Assembly (NCBI RefSeq): GCF_003383615.1
Contig: NZ_QNUL01000004.1
Location: forward strand, 62,001-126,000
Length of the DNA: 64,000 nucleotides
Source of the DNA: Dyadobacter luteus
Lineage (GTDB): Bacteria > Bacteroidota > Bacteroidia > Cytophagales > Spirosomataceae
Direction of reading: 5' to 3'
Each line of letters starts with the position of its first letter. Positions within the stretch are counted from its first letter, which is position 1. Made by a program: the position numbers and the translations under genes. The notes beneath the pieces were generated by a model, which had not been told where the DNA came from, ran no database searches, and worked only from the letters and a program-made list of their open reading frames with translations. Shown in pieces: positions 30,760 to 39,277 of this stretch.

Positions 30760-31506
30760 ATGGAAAATACAATCGCACAAAAATTAGACGCTCTCCTGAA
30801 ATTGCAGGAAATTGATTCAAGCCTTGACGACATTAGAAAAACGCGCGGCGATCTTCCTGAAGAAGTGAGAGATCTTGAAGATGATATCGCAGGCTTTGAA
30901 ACTCGTCTGGGAAAATTCAAAAGCGAGATCAGCAACTTAAACTCTGAAATTGATAGTTTCAAAAGTGCTCAAAAGGAAGGTGAAAAGCTGATTAAGAAGT
31001 ATAAGGATCAGCAAATGAATGTTCGTAACAACCGCGAGTACGACGCCATTACCAAAGAAATTGAATTACAGGAGTTGGATGGCCAGCTTGCTGATAAGAA
31101 AATCAACGAAGCAAAGGCTCGCATCAGATTGATAGAAGATGATGCCAACCGCGCTGAAAATGGTTTGAATGAAAGAAACGAAGATCTTAAAGCTAAGAAG
31201 GACGAACTTTCGGTAATTACCTCAGAAAGCGAAAATGAGGAAAAAGAATTGATCGCTGAGCGTGAAAAACACGTGAAGAAAATTGAAGAGCGTTTGTTGA
31301 AATCTTATCAGAAGATTCGTGACAACTCTATCAACGGTCTTGCAGTAGTGCATGTATCAAGAGGAGCTTGCGGCGGATGTTTCAGTATAGTACCTCCACA
31401 ACGTCAGGCTGACATCCGTGAGCGTAAAAAACTGATCGTTTGTGAGCACTGCGGTCGTATCTTCGCGGATGTTGAGAGCGGGGCACCTGTTCACCAGCGC
31501 AGATAA
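30760..31506 (+). CDS. Coiled-coil C4-type zinc-ribbon protein
   Basis: 248 residues. The N-terminal 180 or so form a heptad-rich coiled coil, beginning with LLKLQEIDSSLDDIRKTRGDLP. A C-terminal zinc ribbon has Cys204, Cys207 (GACGGC), Cys228 and Cys231 (CEHCG), followed by GRIF. Homologues such as CT398 of Chlamydia are proposed to interact with the transcription or secretion machinery, and the gene travels with NIF3. The exact role is unknown. A good terminator follows at 31526. Confidence 0.9.
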   Translation: MENTIAQKLDALLKLQEIDSSLDDIRKTRGDLPEEVRDLEDDIAGFETRLGKFKSEISNLNSEIDSFKSAQKEGEKLIKKYKDQQMNVRNNREYDAITKEIELQELDGQLADKKINEAKARIRLIEDDANRAENGLNERNEDLKAKKDELSVITSESENEEKELIAEREKHVKKIEERLLKSYQKIRDNSINGLAVVHVSRGACGGCFSIVPPQRQADIRERKKLIVCEHCGRIFADVESGAPVHQRR

Positions 31507-31525
31507 TAACGCAAAGGAATTGATT

Positions 31526-31555
31526 AAAAGGTTGTCTTTACGGACAACCTTTTTT
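31526..31555 (+). terminator. Terminator after the zinc-ribbon gene
   Basis: AAAAGGTTGTC (31526-31536) pairs with GACAACCTTTT (31543-31553) around TTTACG, ending in a T-run. Confidence 0.88.
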
Positions 31556-31593
31556 CGTTTTACAGCAATAGATTTCCAAATAAGATATAATCC

Positions 31594-33114
31594 ATGAGTT
31601 ATAGTGGCCGGACAGGAAAATGCGGTTTAAGCATTTCGTTTTTCTTTTTGTTTCTGTTAGCAGGGGGCTCTGCCGTTGCCCAGGAATATGCTGTCAGGTT
31701 CACTCCCAAATTACAGAAGGCTTATTTTGAGATACAAAAATTAAGGATTACGACTGCAAAATCACTCATTAACGAAGAGAGGGGGGCTAACAGTATAAAT
31801 GCTTTTGTGCCTTATCTTGACAATTATGCTGATCTGCATACCCTGATGATTACGGAAGATCGGGATGCTTACAAAAAACTGAGTGCCAAAGAAGATGAAA
31901 GGCTGGCCGCAATAGGGAAACTACCTGACGATTCTCCGTATAAACGTTTTTTACAGGCAGAAATACGGCTCCACTGGGCATTTGCGAAAATCAAGTTTGG
32001 GAATGAGGTGAGTGGAGCGTGGGAGGTAATTAAAGCTTACAAACTGCTGGATGAAAATAAAAAGAAGTTCCCTGCCTTTTTACCGACTCTTAAGTCTTTG
32101 GGATTCCTGCATGTATTGATTGGTTCGGTTCCGGAAAACTACACCTGGGTAACGCGCATTCTGGGACTCAGAGGTAATATTGAATTGGGACTCGAAGAGC
32201 TCCGGACAGTTGCTGATCAGGAACCTTTGTTCAGGCAGGAGGCGGAATTGATGAGCCTGCTATTGCATGCATATACCTTGCAGCTGGATGGCCGGCAGCT
32301 TGGCAAGATAAAGCAACTGGCCGAATCGAATCCTGATAATCTACTGCTTCATTTTTTTGCTGCCACTACACTGATGAAGGAAGCAAAAGGTAAGGAGGCG
32401 GAACATATGCTGCAAGACGCTCCGACCGGGCCGGCATACATTGCATTTCCTTTTCTGGATTACCTGAGGGGTGAGATTGCACTGCAGTCTGGTCAGTATG
32501 AAAAGGCGTTTAATTACTACTCGCGGTTTCGGTCAGGATACAGGGGTTTTAACTACATCAAGGATAGTAATCTTAAGATGTTTATGTGTCGATGGCTGGC
32601 CGGGCGGGATACAGAAGCGAAGGCTTTTATTGAGAAAATTAAATCAGAAGGCAGTGCGATAATAGAGGCTGACAGACTGGCTGTACGCGTAGCGGATGAC
32701 TATACTTCCGGCAAAATGATGGCTGTTCAGAAAGTGTTGTATAAATCAAGATATGCCACTGACGGCGGTTTTTTGAATACAGCTACGGAGTTTTTGGAGG
32801 AGGTGAATGAGGCGAATTTTACGACATTGAACGATAAGGCAGAATTTAACTATAGAAAGGGCAGGATTTTACAGAAAGCAGATAGAGAAAATGCGGCTAT
32901 ACCTTTTTTCATCCGTTGTGTTAATCTGACCAAGGGAATCTCGGTTGGCTTTGGCGCCAGTTCTGCTTTGCAGCTGGGATATATCTACAAAGAAAATGGG
33001 CAAAGGATAAAAGCGATTGAGTATTTTAAGCTGGCAATGAGTTATAAAAAATACGAGTACAAGAACAGTATCGATAGCAAGGCCCGTGCAGCACTGACAT
33101 CTTTGGGTGTTTAA
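31594..33114 (+). CDS. Secreted TPR-like protein
   Basis: A 506-residue exported protein with a signal peptide (hydrophobic core ISFFFLFLLAGG, cleaved near AVAQ, about residue 29). The body is almost all helical and TPR-like: repeats such as YIAFPFLDYLRGEIALQSGQYEKAFNYYSRF and FGASSALQLGYIYKENGQRIKAIEYFKLA. The first 180 residues carry a different helical segment (YFEIQKLRITTAKSLIN). This is a periplasmic or outer-membrane-facing adaptor of unknown partner. It is not closely linked to its neighbours. Confidence 0.78.
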   Translation: MSYSGRTGKCGLSISFFFLFLLAGGSAVAQEYAVRFTPKLQKAYFEIQKLRITTAKSLINEERGANSINAFVPYLDNYADLHTLMITEDRDAYKKLSAKEDERLAAIGKLPDDSPYKRFLQAEIRLHWAFAKIKFGNEVSGAWEVIKAYKLLDENKKKFPAFLPTLKSLGFLHVLIGSVPENYTWVTRILGLRGNIELGLEELRTVADQEPLFRQEAELMSLLLHAYTLQLDGRQLGKIKQLAESNPDNLLLHFFAATTLMKEAKGKEAEHMLQDAPTGPAYIAFPFLDYLRGEIALQSGQYEKAFNYYSRFRSGYRGFNYIKDSNLKMFMCRWLAGRDTEAKAFIEKIKSEGSAIIEADRLAVRVADDYTSGKMMAVQKVLYKSRYATDGGFLNTATEFLEEVNEANFTTLNDKAEFNYRKGRILQKADRENAAIPFFIRCVNLTKGISVGFGASSALQLGYIYKENGQRIKAIEYFKLAMSYKKYEYKNSIDSKARAALTSLGV

Positions 33115-33172
33115 TTCAATGACCTTTCACCTTAAATTACGTCGTAGCAAATAGTTTACCAGTACAACTGCT

Positions 33173-33877
33173 ATGGAAGAAAACGACTATTTTAATCACC
33201 ATAAAATACTGAGCTGGGCGGAAGAAGACCGGCCGCGCGAGAAATTATTGCTTAAAGGGAAGGCAGCACTCAGCGATGCAGAGCTGATCGCTATTCTGAT
33301 TGGCTCCGGAACTGTATCGCTATCTGCCGTAGATGTAGCCAAAGGAATTATGAACTCAGTAGGGAATAATATCAATGATCTTGCCCGGCAAACTGTGAAA
33401 GATCTGATGAAAAATAAAGGGATAGGTGAAGCAAAAGCTATTACAATTGTTGCCGCGTTGGAGCTGGGGAGGAGAAGAAAGGATGCTGGTGCTGAACGCA
33501 AGAGAAAGATCAAAGGCCCGGAAGATATTTATGACGAAATGAAGCCGTATCTGATGGATCTAAGGCACGAGGAATTCTGGATACTGCTGCTTAATCAGGC
33601 TAATATTGTGATGAAAGCGATGAGAATTTCCAGTGGTGGCGTTTCAGGTACAATTGCAGACGCCAGAATGATATTCAAAGAGGCAATAGAAAACCTGGCA
33701 AGTTCGGTTATTCTTGTTCATAATCACCCCTCGGGTCAGTTAGTTGCAAGTCAGGCAGACAAGCAACTAACTGAGCAAATTGTTGCTTCAGGTAAAATGT
33801 TGGGTATTCCGATTCTGGATCACGTCATCTTTTCGGATAACGGATACTTCAGCTTTATGGATGCAGGGCTGATCTGA
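33173..33877 (+). CDS. radC: RadC-type JAB-domain protein
   Basis: 234 residues. The N-terminal half is a helix-hairpin-helix-like region (GSGTVSLSAVDVAKGIM, KGIGEAKAITIVAALELGRRR) and the C-terminal half is a JAB/MPN+ metal-binding domain with the HNHPSG motif and a following aspartate. RadC is historically named for DNA repair, but that role is disputed; it may act as a metalloprotease-like or DNA-linked factor. It is convergent with the DUF3298 gene; the stops are only 2 bases apart. Confidence 0.95.
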   Translation: MEENDYFNHHKILSWAEEDRPREKLLLKGKAALSDAELIAILIGSGTVSLSAVDVAKGIMNSVGNNINDLARQTVKDLMKNKGIGEAKAITIVAALELGRRRKDAGAERKRKIKGPEDIYDEMKPYLMDLRHEEFWILLLNQANIVMKAMRISSGGVSGTIADARMIFKEAIENLASSVILVHNHPSGQLVASQADKQLTEQIVASGKMLGIPILDHVIFSDNGYFSFMDAGLI

Positions 33878-33879
33878 TA

Positions 33880-34695
33880 TCAGAAAATGAGGTCTTTCTT
33901 TACAATTCCTTCCAGTTCGTTGTACGGAATTGTGAATTCTATTGGTCCTCGCGCGTAGGCTGCAATTTCATAAGGGTTGTAATAAAACAGAACCCCTTCC
34001 TTTGTGAAAACATAGTTGGCAGGTATAAAGAATTTATGATCCGAAAGAAAATAACCCTGCTCTTCCAGATTCACGGAGTCATCCAGTTTTTCTATTTTAC
34101 GAAACGCTGCTTCTACTTTTTTCAGCAAGGCAGTCGAGTCAGTGATGAACAGCTTACTTGCCTTTTCTGTGCCGGTAGCAGCATCAAAAACATGTAAGGA
34201 TCTGAACGTATTCGGATGAGCACCTCCTGTGTTGGCGAAGTGATCCAGTTTGTATATCAACAGCTTTCCTGTCGACATGATTGTATCCCCTTTGAGCTGA
34301 ACAAACCAGCAGCCCGGTGCTTCGGGAAATTGTTTTTTGAAATCGGTGTAATTTTTTTCAAAAACTCCGAAGGCCTCGCTTACACTATTTTTTGCCTCCG
34401 GATTCTTAGCAATACTTGCGCTGTCGGAATAGGAATTGATGCGCTCCACTAACTTCTTTTTCAGTTGTGTGCGAATACTCCTGGCTGCTTCAATCGTGGT
34501 GTCCGCAGGTAGCCAAACATCAATATCGGCATAAATTCCCGAGCCGGATACGGTATCACATTTGCCGAAGTGCTGTTTTAAAAATTCGCCATATCCTACG
34601 CCTTGCTGCGCTTGCTGATCTTCATGTTTGGTGGAAGAATTACAGGCAATAAGGCCGATAAAAAGGGCGGGCAACAGATATTTGGTCAAATGCAT
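33880..34695 (-). CDS. DUF3298-family lipoprotein
   Basis: 271 residues with a lipobox IGLIAC (about residues 13-18). The mature part contains FKKQFPEAPGCWFV, ITDSTALLKKVEAAFRK and FYYNPYEIAAYARGPIEFTIPYNEL, which matches the C-terminal half of the DUF3298/DUF4163 family; that family occurs in anti-sigma proteins and other secreted proteins. It lies 26 bases after the LytTR regulator gene, so it is probably the third gene of that operon. A role in envelope sensing is possible but not shown. Confidence 0.85.
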   Translation of the reverse strand: MHLTKYLLPALFIGLIACNSSTKHEDQQAQQGVGYGEFLKQHFGKCDTVSGSGIYADIDVWLPADTTIEAARSIRTQLKKKLVERINSYSDSASIAKNPEAKNSVSEAFGVFEKNYTDFKKQFPEAPGCWFVQLKGDTIMSTGKLLIYKLDHFANTGGAHPNTFRSLHVFDAATGTEKASKLFITDSTALLKKVEAAFRKIEKLDDSVNLEEQGYFLSDHKFFIPANYVFTKEGVLFYYNPYEIAAYARGPIEFTIPYNELEGIVKKDLIF

Positions 34696-34721
34696 TGGGA
34701 ATTGAAGTATGGGGTGATGTA

Positions 34722-35456
34722 TTATAAACTCATAAGTTCCTTAAATCGTATCGCCTGGCGTCTGGAAATCTCAATTTTATCTCCACCCTGAAGAGTTACC
34801 AGCAGACCGCCGCTGAACCAGGGTTCAATCTTCTCGATCCATTGCAGATTGATGATATGTTTTCTGTTGGCGCGGAAGTAGGTATTCGGGTCAAGGCGCT
34901 CTTCAAGGTTGTTGAGTGACTTTAACACCAACGGTTTCTGGTCATCAAAATGAAGACGGACGTAGTTACCCATAGATTCAAAAAGCCTGATTTTACCCAG
35001 TTTCACAAACCAGCATTTTTCTCCGTCTTTTACAAAAACCTGATCTGTTTCACCCAGAATCTTCTCTGCTCTTTCGTTAGATGGGAGTGTGGCTTCGGGT
35101 TGCGACTGGTTTTCTTCAATGCGGTGAATGGTCTCCTTAAGCCTTTCATTGTCTATCGGTTTAAGCAGATAATCCAATGCATTAAATTCAAAAGCTTTGA
35201 TCGCATATTCATCATAAGCAGTGGTGAATATGACTTCCGGACTTTTGCCTTCAATGGAAGTAAGTAGCTCAAATCCGTTTTTTCCAGGCATTTGTATATC
35301 CAGAAAGAGTAATTCCGGCTGAAGATCTTCAATCATTACAAGTGCTTCTTCAGCATTGGCGGCTTCTCCCACGATCTCAATCCTGGTGTAGGGTTCCAGT
35401 AATCTTTTTAATTCATTACGAGCTAAGCGTTCATCATCAACAATCAGGGTTCTCAT
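34722..35456 (-). CDS. LytTR-family response regulator
   Basis: 244 residues. The receiver domain has the acidic pair in LIVDDER, the phosphorylation site Asp53 in FLDIQMPG, and the lysine in LLKPID. The C-terminal half is a LytTR DNA-binding domain (KLGKIRLFESMGNYVRLHF, RANRKHIINLQWIEKIEPWF). It pairs with the LytS-type kinase encoded just upstream, 52 bases away. Such pairs in Bacteroidota regulate neighbouring or envelope genes; the DUF3298 lipoprotein gene downstream is a candidate. Confidence 0.95.
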   Translation of the reverse strand: MRTLIVDDERLARNELKRLLEPYTRIEIVGEAANAEEALVMIEDLQPELLFLDIQMPGKNGFELLTSIEGKSPEVIFTTAYDEYAIKAFEFNALDYLLKPIDNERLKETIHRIEENQSQPEATLPSNERAEKILGETDQVFVKDGEKCWFVKLGKIRLFESMGNYVRLHFDDQKPLVLKSLNNLEERLDPNTYFRANRKHIINLQWIEKIEPWFSGGLLVTLQGGDKIEISRRQAIRFKELMSL

Positions 35457-35508
35457 GGCTGGTTTTTGTGGTTATTGAAATTTATAATGTGAATATAAAA
35501 CAGTGTTG

Positions 35509-36570
35509 TCAAAGTCCAGTCATCATGTTGTTTTCAGATAAGGTCGGAATCCTGATTTCTGAGCAAACAACTTTATCAGCTTCCTGAAAGATATGGAAAG
35601 ATGCTGCTTTTCCATATAGGATAGACAATCTTTCCGCCGTATTTTTTAAGCCGACACCTCCTGATTCTGACTTGGAATCGGTGGATGTAAGGTTACCGGA
35701 ATTTTTGATTGTGATAAACAGGTGGTCTTCTTCTATATCTGCTTTCAATTCCACAAAACCACCACCCATTTCTTTGGAAACGCCATGTTTGATCCCATTT
35801 TCTACCAGTGTCTGCAACATCATGGGCGGCACCTGCCAGTAAATGCTCTGGGGATTGGCGCTTATCGTATATTTCAGACGCTCTTCATAGCGTACTTTTT
35901 CAAGTTCAAGATAATCCTCCACAGTTCTTAGTTCTTCCTGCAGATCTACAGTTTTGCGCCTGTCGGCCAGGAGGGAATTTCTAAGGATGTTGGAAAGCTG
36001 CGTGATACTTACCTGTGCTTTGGCAGGATTCTCGTACACAAGGGCTCTGATACTGTTAAGTGCATTAAACGTGAAATGCGGGTTGAGTTGAGACCTAAGC
36101 ACTTTCGCTTCTGCTTCACGCATCGACATCCGCAGCATGATCTTCTCATAGCCTGCAAGGCGGTTCTGCTCAACATACTGATAAACAGTGTAAGATAAGA
36201 TCCAGGCAAAAAGGTTCTTACACCAGGTAGCATAATAGCCCCAGAAAAGGAACGGCTGGTTCATCAGGTTGTCTTCCAGATAATGCCGGTCCAGCGGCTG
36301 ATTCATCAATGCCATTACAAGACCGAGTAAAAGCACAGAAATAATCACTCTGATTGCAAGGCGATTCAGGGGCAGCGAAGACCAGTTCCATCTTTTCAGA
36401 ACCAGTCGGTAGGCATGGGTCAGAAATATACCCAGCACTATATTGGCAATGGCAGAATACAATACGCCTGATTCAAAACCGTATTCCAGTGTGTAAGGGA
36501 CAAATTCAAGCAGAATCAGTACCATCCAGCCTACGATTTGCAAGGTCCAGTAAATACGTCGTTTGGACAT
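35509..36570 (-). CDS. LytS-type sensor histidine kinase
   Basis: 353 residues. Four or so membrane helices fill the first 130 residues (WTLQIVGWMVLIL, LYSAIANIVLGIF, AIRVIISVLLLGLVMALM, FLFWGYYATWCKNLFAWILSY). Then the HisKA_7TM/LytS-type phosphoacceptor is LRSQLNPHFTFNALNSI, with His165. The C-terminal HATPase has MLQTLVENGIKHGV and GGVGLKNTAERL. It autophosphorylates and passes the phosphate to the LytTR regulator encoded just downstream. A good -7 box at 36608 lies 38 bases before the start codon. Confidence 0.95.
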   Translation of the reverse strand: MSKRRIYWTLQIVGWMVLILLEFVPYTLEYGFESGVLYSAIANIVLGIFLTHAYRLVLKRWNWSSLPLNRLAIRVIISVLLLGLVMALMNQPLDRHYLEDNLMNQPFLFWGYYATWCKNLFAWILSYTVYQYVEQNRLAGYEKIMLRMSMREAEAKVLRSQLNPHFTFNALNSIRALVYENPAKAQVSITQLSNILRNSLLADRRKTVDLQEELRTVEDYLELEKVRYEERLKYTISANPQSIYWQVPPMMLQTLVENGIKHGVSKEMGGGFVELKADIEEDHLFITIKNSGNLTSTDSKSESGGVGLKNTAERLSILYGKAASFHIFQEADKVVCSEIRIPTLSENNMMTGL

Positions 36571-36607
36571 GGTGATATTGGCCGCAGATTGTACAGCGGT
36601 GAAGTCA

Positions 36608-36615
36608 CAAAAGTA
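36608..36615 (-). promoter_or_regulatory. -7 box of the sensor kinase operon
   Basis: On the minus strand this reads TACTTTTG, a TAnnTTTG match, 38 bases before the ATG at 36570. Confidence 0.55.
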
Positions 36616-36635
36616 GGAAAGCGGTTGTTGGATGG

Positions 36636-36704
36636 CGTTGGAAATACACCAATGGAACCGCCCCTACATAAGCGGCTTTTAAACGGTTTGTGGTATTTCC
36701 AACG
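36636..36704. terminator. Long inverted repeat at the end of the phosphatase gene
   Basis: CGTTGGAAATAC (36636-36647) pairs perfectly with GTATTTCCAACG (36693-36704), which lies within the last codons of the histidine phosphatase gene. Inner arms AACCG and CGGTT extend the fold. It may be a terminator, but no clean T-run follows. Confidence 0.4.
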
Positions 36705-37323
36705 AAAGAAGGTGTGTGATGTCGTTGGCCAGTTCTATTTCAAACAGGCCTGTATCGTAAGAATAGTTGATTTTATACAGACAAAGGTTACTGTGTCCAT
36801 AATCATCCATCTTAAAAAGAGGTTGTTTAAAAAGGGTGGTAAGCAGTACACGCATGGCTCTTCCGTGCATGGCTACCAATATATTTCTCTCGTGCGGCCG
36901 GGAAAGAATCGTTTCGATCACCGGGAGCTGGCGATCTCTTACCTGCACCGGACTTTCGCCTTCCTCGGAGGCAAGCTCGACGTTTCCGTTGCTCCATGCC
37001 TGTGTCAGCTCGCGGTAGTAATTGTTGTCACCGGTGTTGGGTTCACGCCCTTCTCTGATGCCCCAGGATATTTCATTAAGGCCTGCGTAGCTTTCGTGCG
37101 CAATACCCTGATTGATGAACCCGCGAACCGTTTGATGTGTTCGGATTAAATCAGAGGTGTATACTTTATCAAAAGGGACATGTTGGTAAGCATTAAAAAA
37201 AGCAGTAGCCTGTGCTTCGCCCCATTCATTCAGAGGGGCATTGACACCGCTTCCCTGAACGACGCCCTGGCGATTCAGATCTGTTTCGCCATGACGGATA
37301 AGATAGATAGACTTTCTTTTCAA
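36679..37323 (-). CDS. Histidine phosphatase family protein
   Basis: 214 residues. The catalytic motif LIRHGETDLNRQGVVQG near the N-terminus gives the phosphorylated His. A second His lies in AMHGRAMRVL, and SDLIRTHQT is the conserved phosphoglycerate-mutase-like segment. The most upstream usable start is TTG at 37323 (KRKSIYLIRHGE follows); no ATG is near the motif. It hydrolyses a phosphomonoester; substrate unknown (phosphoglycerate mutase, CobC or sugar phosphatase are alternatives). It is divergent from the thioesterase gene across 85 bases. Confidence 0.9.
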   Translation of the reverse strand: MKRKSIYLIRHGETDLNRQGVVQGSGVNAPLNEWGEAQATAFFNAYQHVPFDKVYTSDLIRTHQTVRGFINQGIAHESYAGLNEISWGIREGREPNTGDNNYYRELTQAWSNGNVELASEEGESPVQVRDRQLPVIETILSRPHERNILVAMHGRAMRVLLTTLFKQPLFKMDDYGHSNLCLYKINYSYDTGLFEIELANDITHLLSLEIPQTV

Positions 37324-37408
37324 AATAATTGTATTATTTATATATTAATTTTGTAAATACCTTGTTTTGAATTAATATAGCAGATACAAATTTATACATT
37401 TTTTAGAT

Positions 37409-37834
37409 ATGTTCACAAATTCGGTAACACTTGATGATTTGCACGCCATGAGCGTACCTACGTTGGCAAATCACCTGGGTATAGAGTTTACAGAAATCGG
37501 TACGGATTATATTGTTGCCCGTATGCCGGTGGATCAGCGTACACACCAGCCTTTCGGAATATTACACGGTGGAGCGTCGGTGGTGTTGGCAGAAACGCTG
37601 GGTAGTATTGCTTCATACCTCTGCCTGAAGGATCCGGCGAAGCAACATGCTGTAGGTCTTGAGATTAACGCCAATCATGTACGTTCGGTAAAAAGCGGTT
37701 TTGTATATGGAAAGGTGACGCCAATCCATGTAGGCAGATCTACACAGGTATGGGAAATTAAAATCGCGAATGAAGAAAATAAACTTGTTTGTATCAGCAG
37801 ACTAACCGTTGCTATTGTAGATGCAAACCGATAG
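37409..37834 (+). CDS. Hotdog-fold thioesterase, probable DHNA-CoA hydrolase
   Basis: 141 residues of PaaI/YdiI type: HQPFGILHGGASVVLAETLGS carries the typical HGG plus acidic catalytic residue, and NHVRSVKSGFVYG is the second signature. It is followed at 57 bases by isochorismate synthase, which suggests it is the thioesterase that cleaves 1,4-dihydroxy-2-naphthoyl-CoA in menaquinone synthesis. The substrate is inferred from context alone; other small acyl-CoA esters are possible. Confidence 0.82.
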   Translation: MFTNSVTLDDLHAMSVPTLANHLGIEFTEIGTDYIVARMPVDQRTHQPFGILHGGASVVLAETLGSIASYLCLKDPAKQHAVGLEINANHVRSVKSGFVYGKVTPIHVGRSTQVWEIKIANEENKLVCISRLTVAIVDANR

Positions 37835-37890
37835 CGTTAATTTGCAGTTTATTAGTATAAATAAAGTTACAAAGGTTACAACAAACTAAG

Positions 37891-39129
37891 ATGATTTCGA
37901 GTCAGACGGGGTATGAAGTCTGTGTTTTGGAGGATTTAAGTGCTGATGATTTGTGGATCGCTGCGCAAAAGCTTGGCTTTCCTTCGGCAATCTGGAAACT
38001 TCCGCATACAAGTGAGGTGAAATTACTGATATCAGTTCAAGGTAATGAATTGTCTCTGAGTCCTGATTTGGAGAAAATGCCTTCCGGTTTTATGCTCAGT
38101 CCCTTTGGGTTTGAGGAAAACGATCCGGTGTTTTTTATGGAAGGGGATATTATTGTTTCCTACGATGAAAAGGGGGCGGCTCATTCTGCCAATAGGTTAG
38201 GGGATGAGCATCCGGAAGTAAAAAGGTTAGTGCAGACAGCAACCGAGCTTAAAACCGAAGCAGATTTGCCTTATCAGCCCCTTGCCGGAAAGCTCTGCCC
38301 ATATGACGATGCCAAACAGCGATTTAAAAGGACTGTAGAACTGGCAGTCGCTGCTATCAATAATAAAGAATTTAAAAAGGTGGTTTTGTCCCGTACGCGT
38401 GAGATGGAAATCAACAAGGGTTTTGAGCCGATAAAGGCCTTTTTTAGATTGACTAAGGTATATCAGCACGCATTTGTATCGCTGGTAAATTTGCCGCAGC
38501 GGAACGAAATGTGGCTGGGTGCTACGCCGGAAACATTGGTTGCTCAGCAGCCCGACGGGATTTTTAGAACCATGTCACTGGCTGGCACACAAAAGGCTTT
38601 CAACGAACATGGTGAAATCATACCGAAATATGACATCCGTTGGGGGCAAAAAGAAATTGAAGAACAGGCGCTTGTAAGCCGTTATATAGTAGAGTGTTTT
38701 AAAAAAATACGTTTGAGGGAATATACAGAGACCGGACCAAAAACGGTACTTGCAGGCAATGTATACCATCTCAGAACGGAATTCGATGTTGATACGGTGG
38801 CTGTTCATTTTCCTGAGCTGGCTACAACAATGCTCAAATTGCTCCATCCGACGTCCGCAGTATGCGGTGTTCCCAAAAAAGAAAGCAGGCAGTTTATTGA
38901 TGCTGTGGAAGGTTACGACAGATCATTTTACAGCGGATTTCTGGGACCGGTACAGGTTGAAGGGCAATCTTGTATTTTTGTGAATCTGAGAACCATGCGA
39001 TTGAAAGATGGCATCGCGACATTCTATGCCGGTGGTGGAATTACAGAAGATTCTGACCCTGATATGGAGTGGGAGGAGACAGAGCTCAAATGCAATACTT
39101 TGCTAAGAGTGATCGGAGCAAACGAGTAA
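37891..39129 (+). CDS. Isochorismate synthase
   Basis: 412 residues of the chorismate-binding superfamily. The C-terminal half contains LAGTQKAFNEHGEI, HLRTEFDVD, HPTSAVCGVPK, YDRSFYSGFLGPV and YAGGGITEDSDP, matching isochorismate synthases (MenF/EntC) rather than anthranilate synthase. The first step of menaquinone synthesis, chorismate to isochorismate, is the likely role, with the hotdog gene upstream. The N-terminal ~110 residues are diverged. No salicylate or siderophore partners are nearby. Confidence 0.9.
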   Translation: MISSQTGYEVCVLEDLSADDLWIAAQKLGFPSAIWKLPHTSEVKLLISVQGNELSLSPDLEKMPSGFMLSPFGFEENDPVFFMEGDIIVSYDEKGAAHSANRLGDEHPEVKRLVQTATELKTEADLPYQPLAGKLCPYDDAKQRFKRTVELAVAAINNKEFKKVVLSRTREMEINKGFEPIKAFFRLTKVYQHAFVSLVNLPQRNEMWLGATPETLVAQQPDGIFRTMSLAGTQKAFNEHGEIIPKYDIRWGQKEIEEQALVSRYIVECFKKIRLREYTETGPKTVLAGNVYHLRTEFDVDTVAVHFPELATTMLKLLHPTSAVCGVPKKESRQFIDAVEGYDRSFYSGFLGPVQVEGQSCIFVNLRTMRLKDGIATFYAGGGITEDSDPDMEWEETELKCNTLLRVIGANE

Positions 39130-39277
39130 ATTTTTTTTGCGGAACACTTAACTAATATTAGCATATGGATTATTCGGTATGATTAATTCCATAATTTTAT
39201 ACGTTCTTTCATAGAAAGACTGTTACTCTCTGAACCATACCTCTTTTAACATTAAGCCTCGGAAACGAATCACGTTT

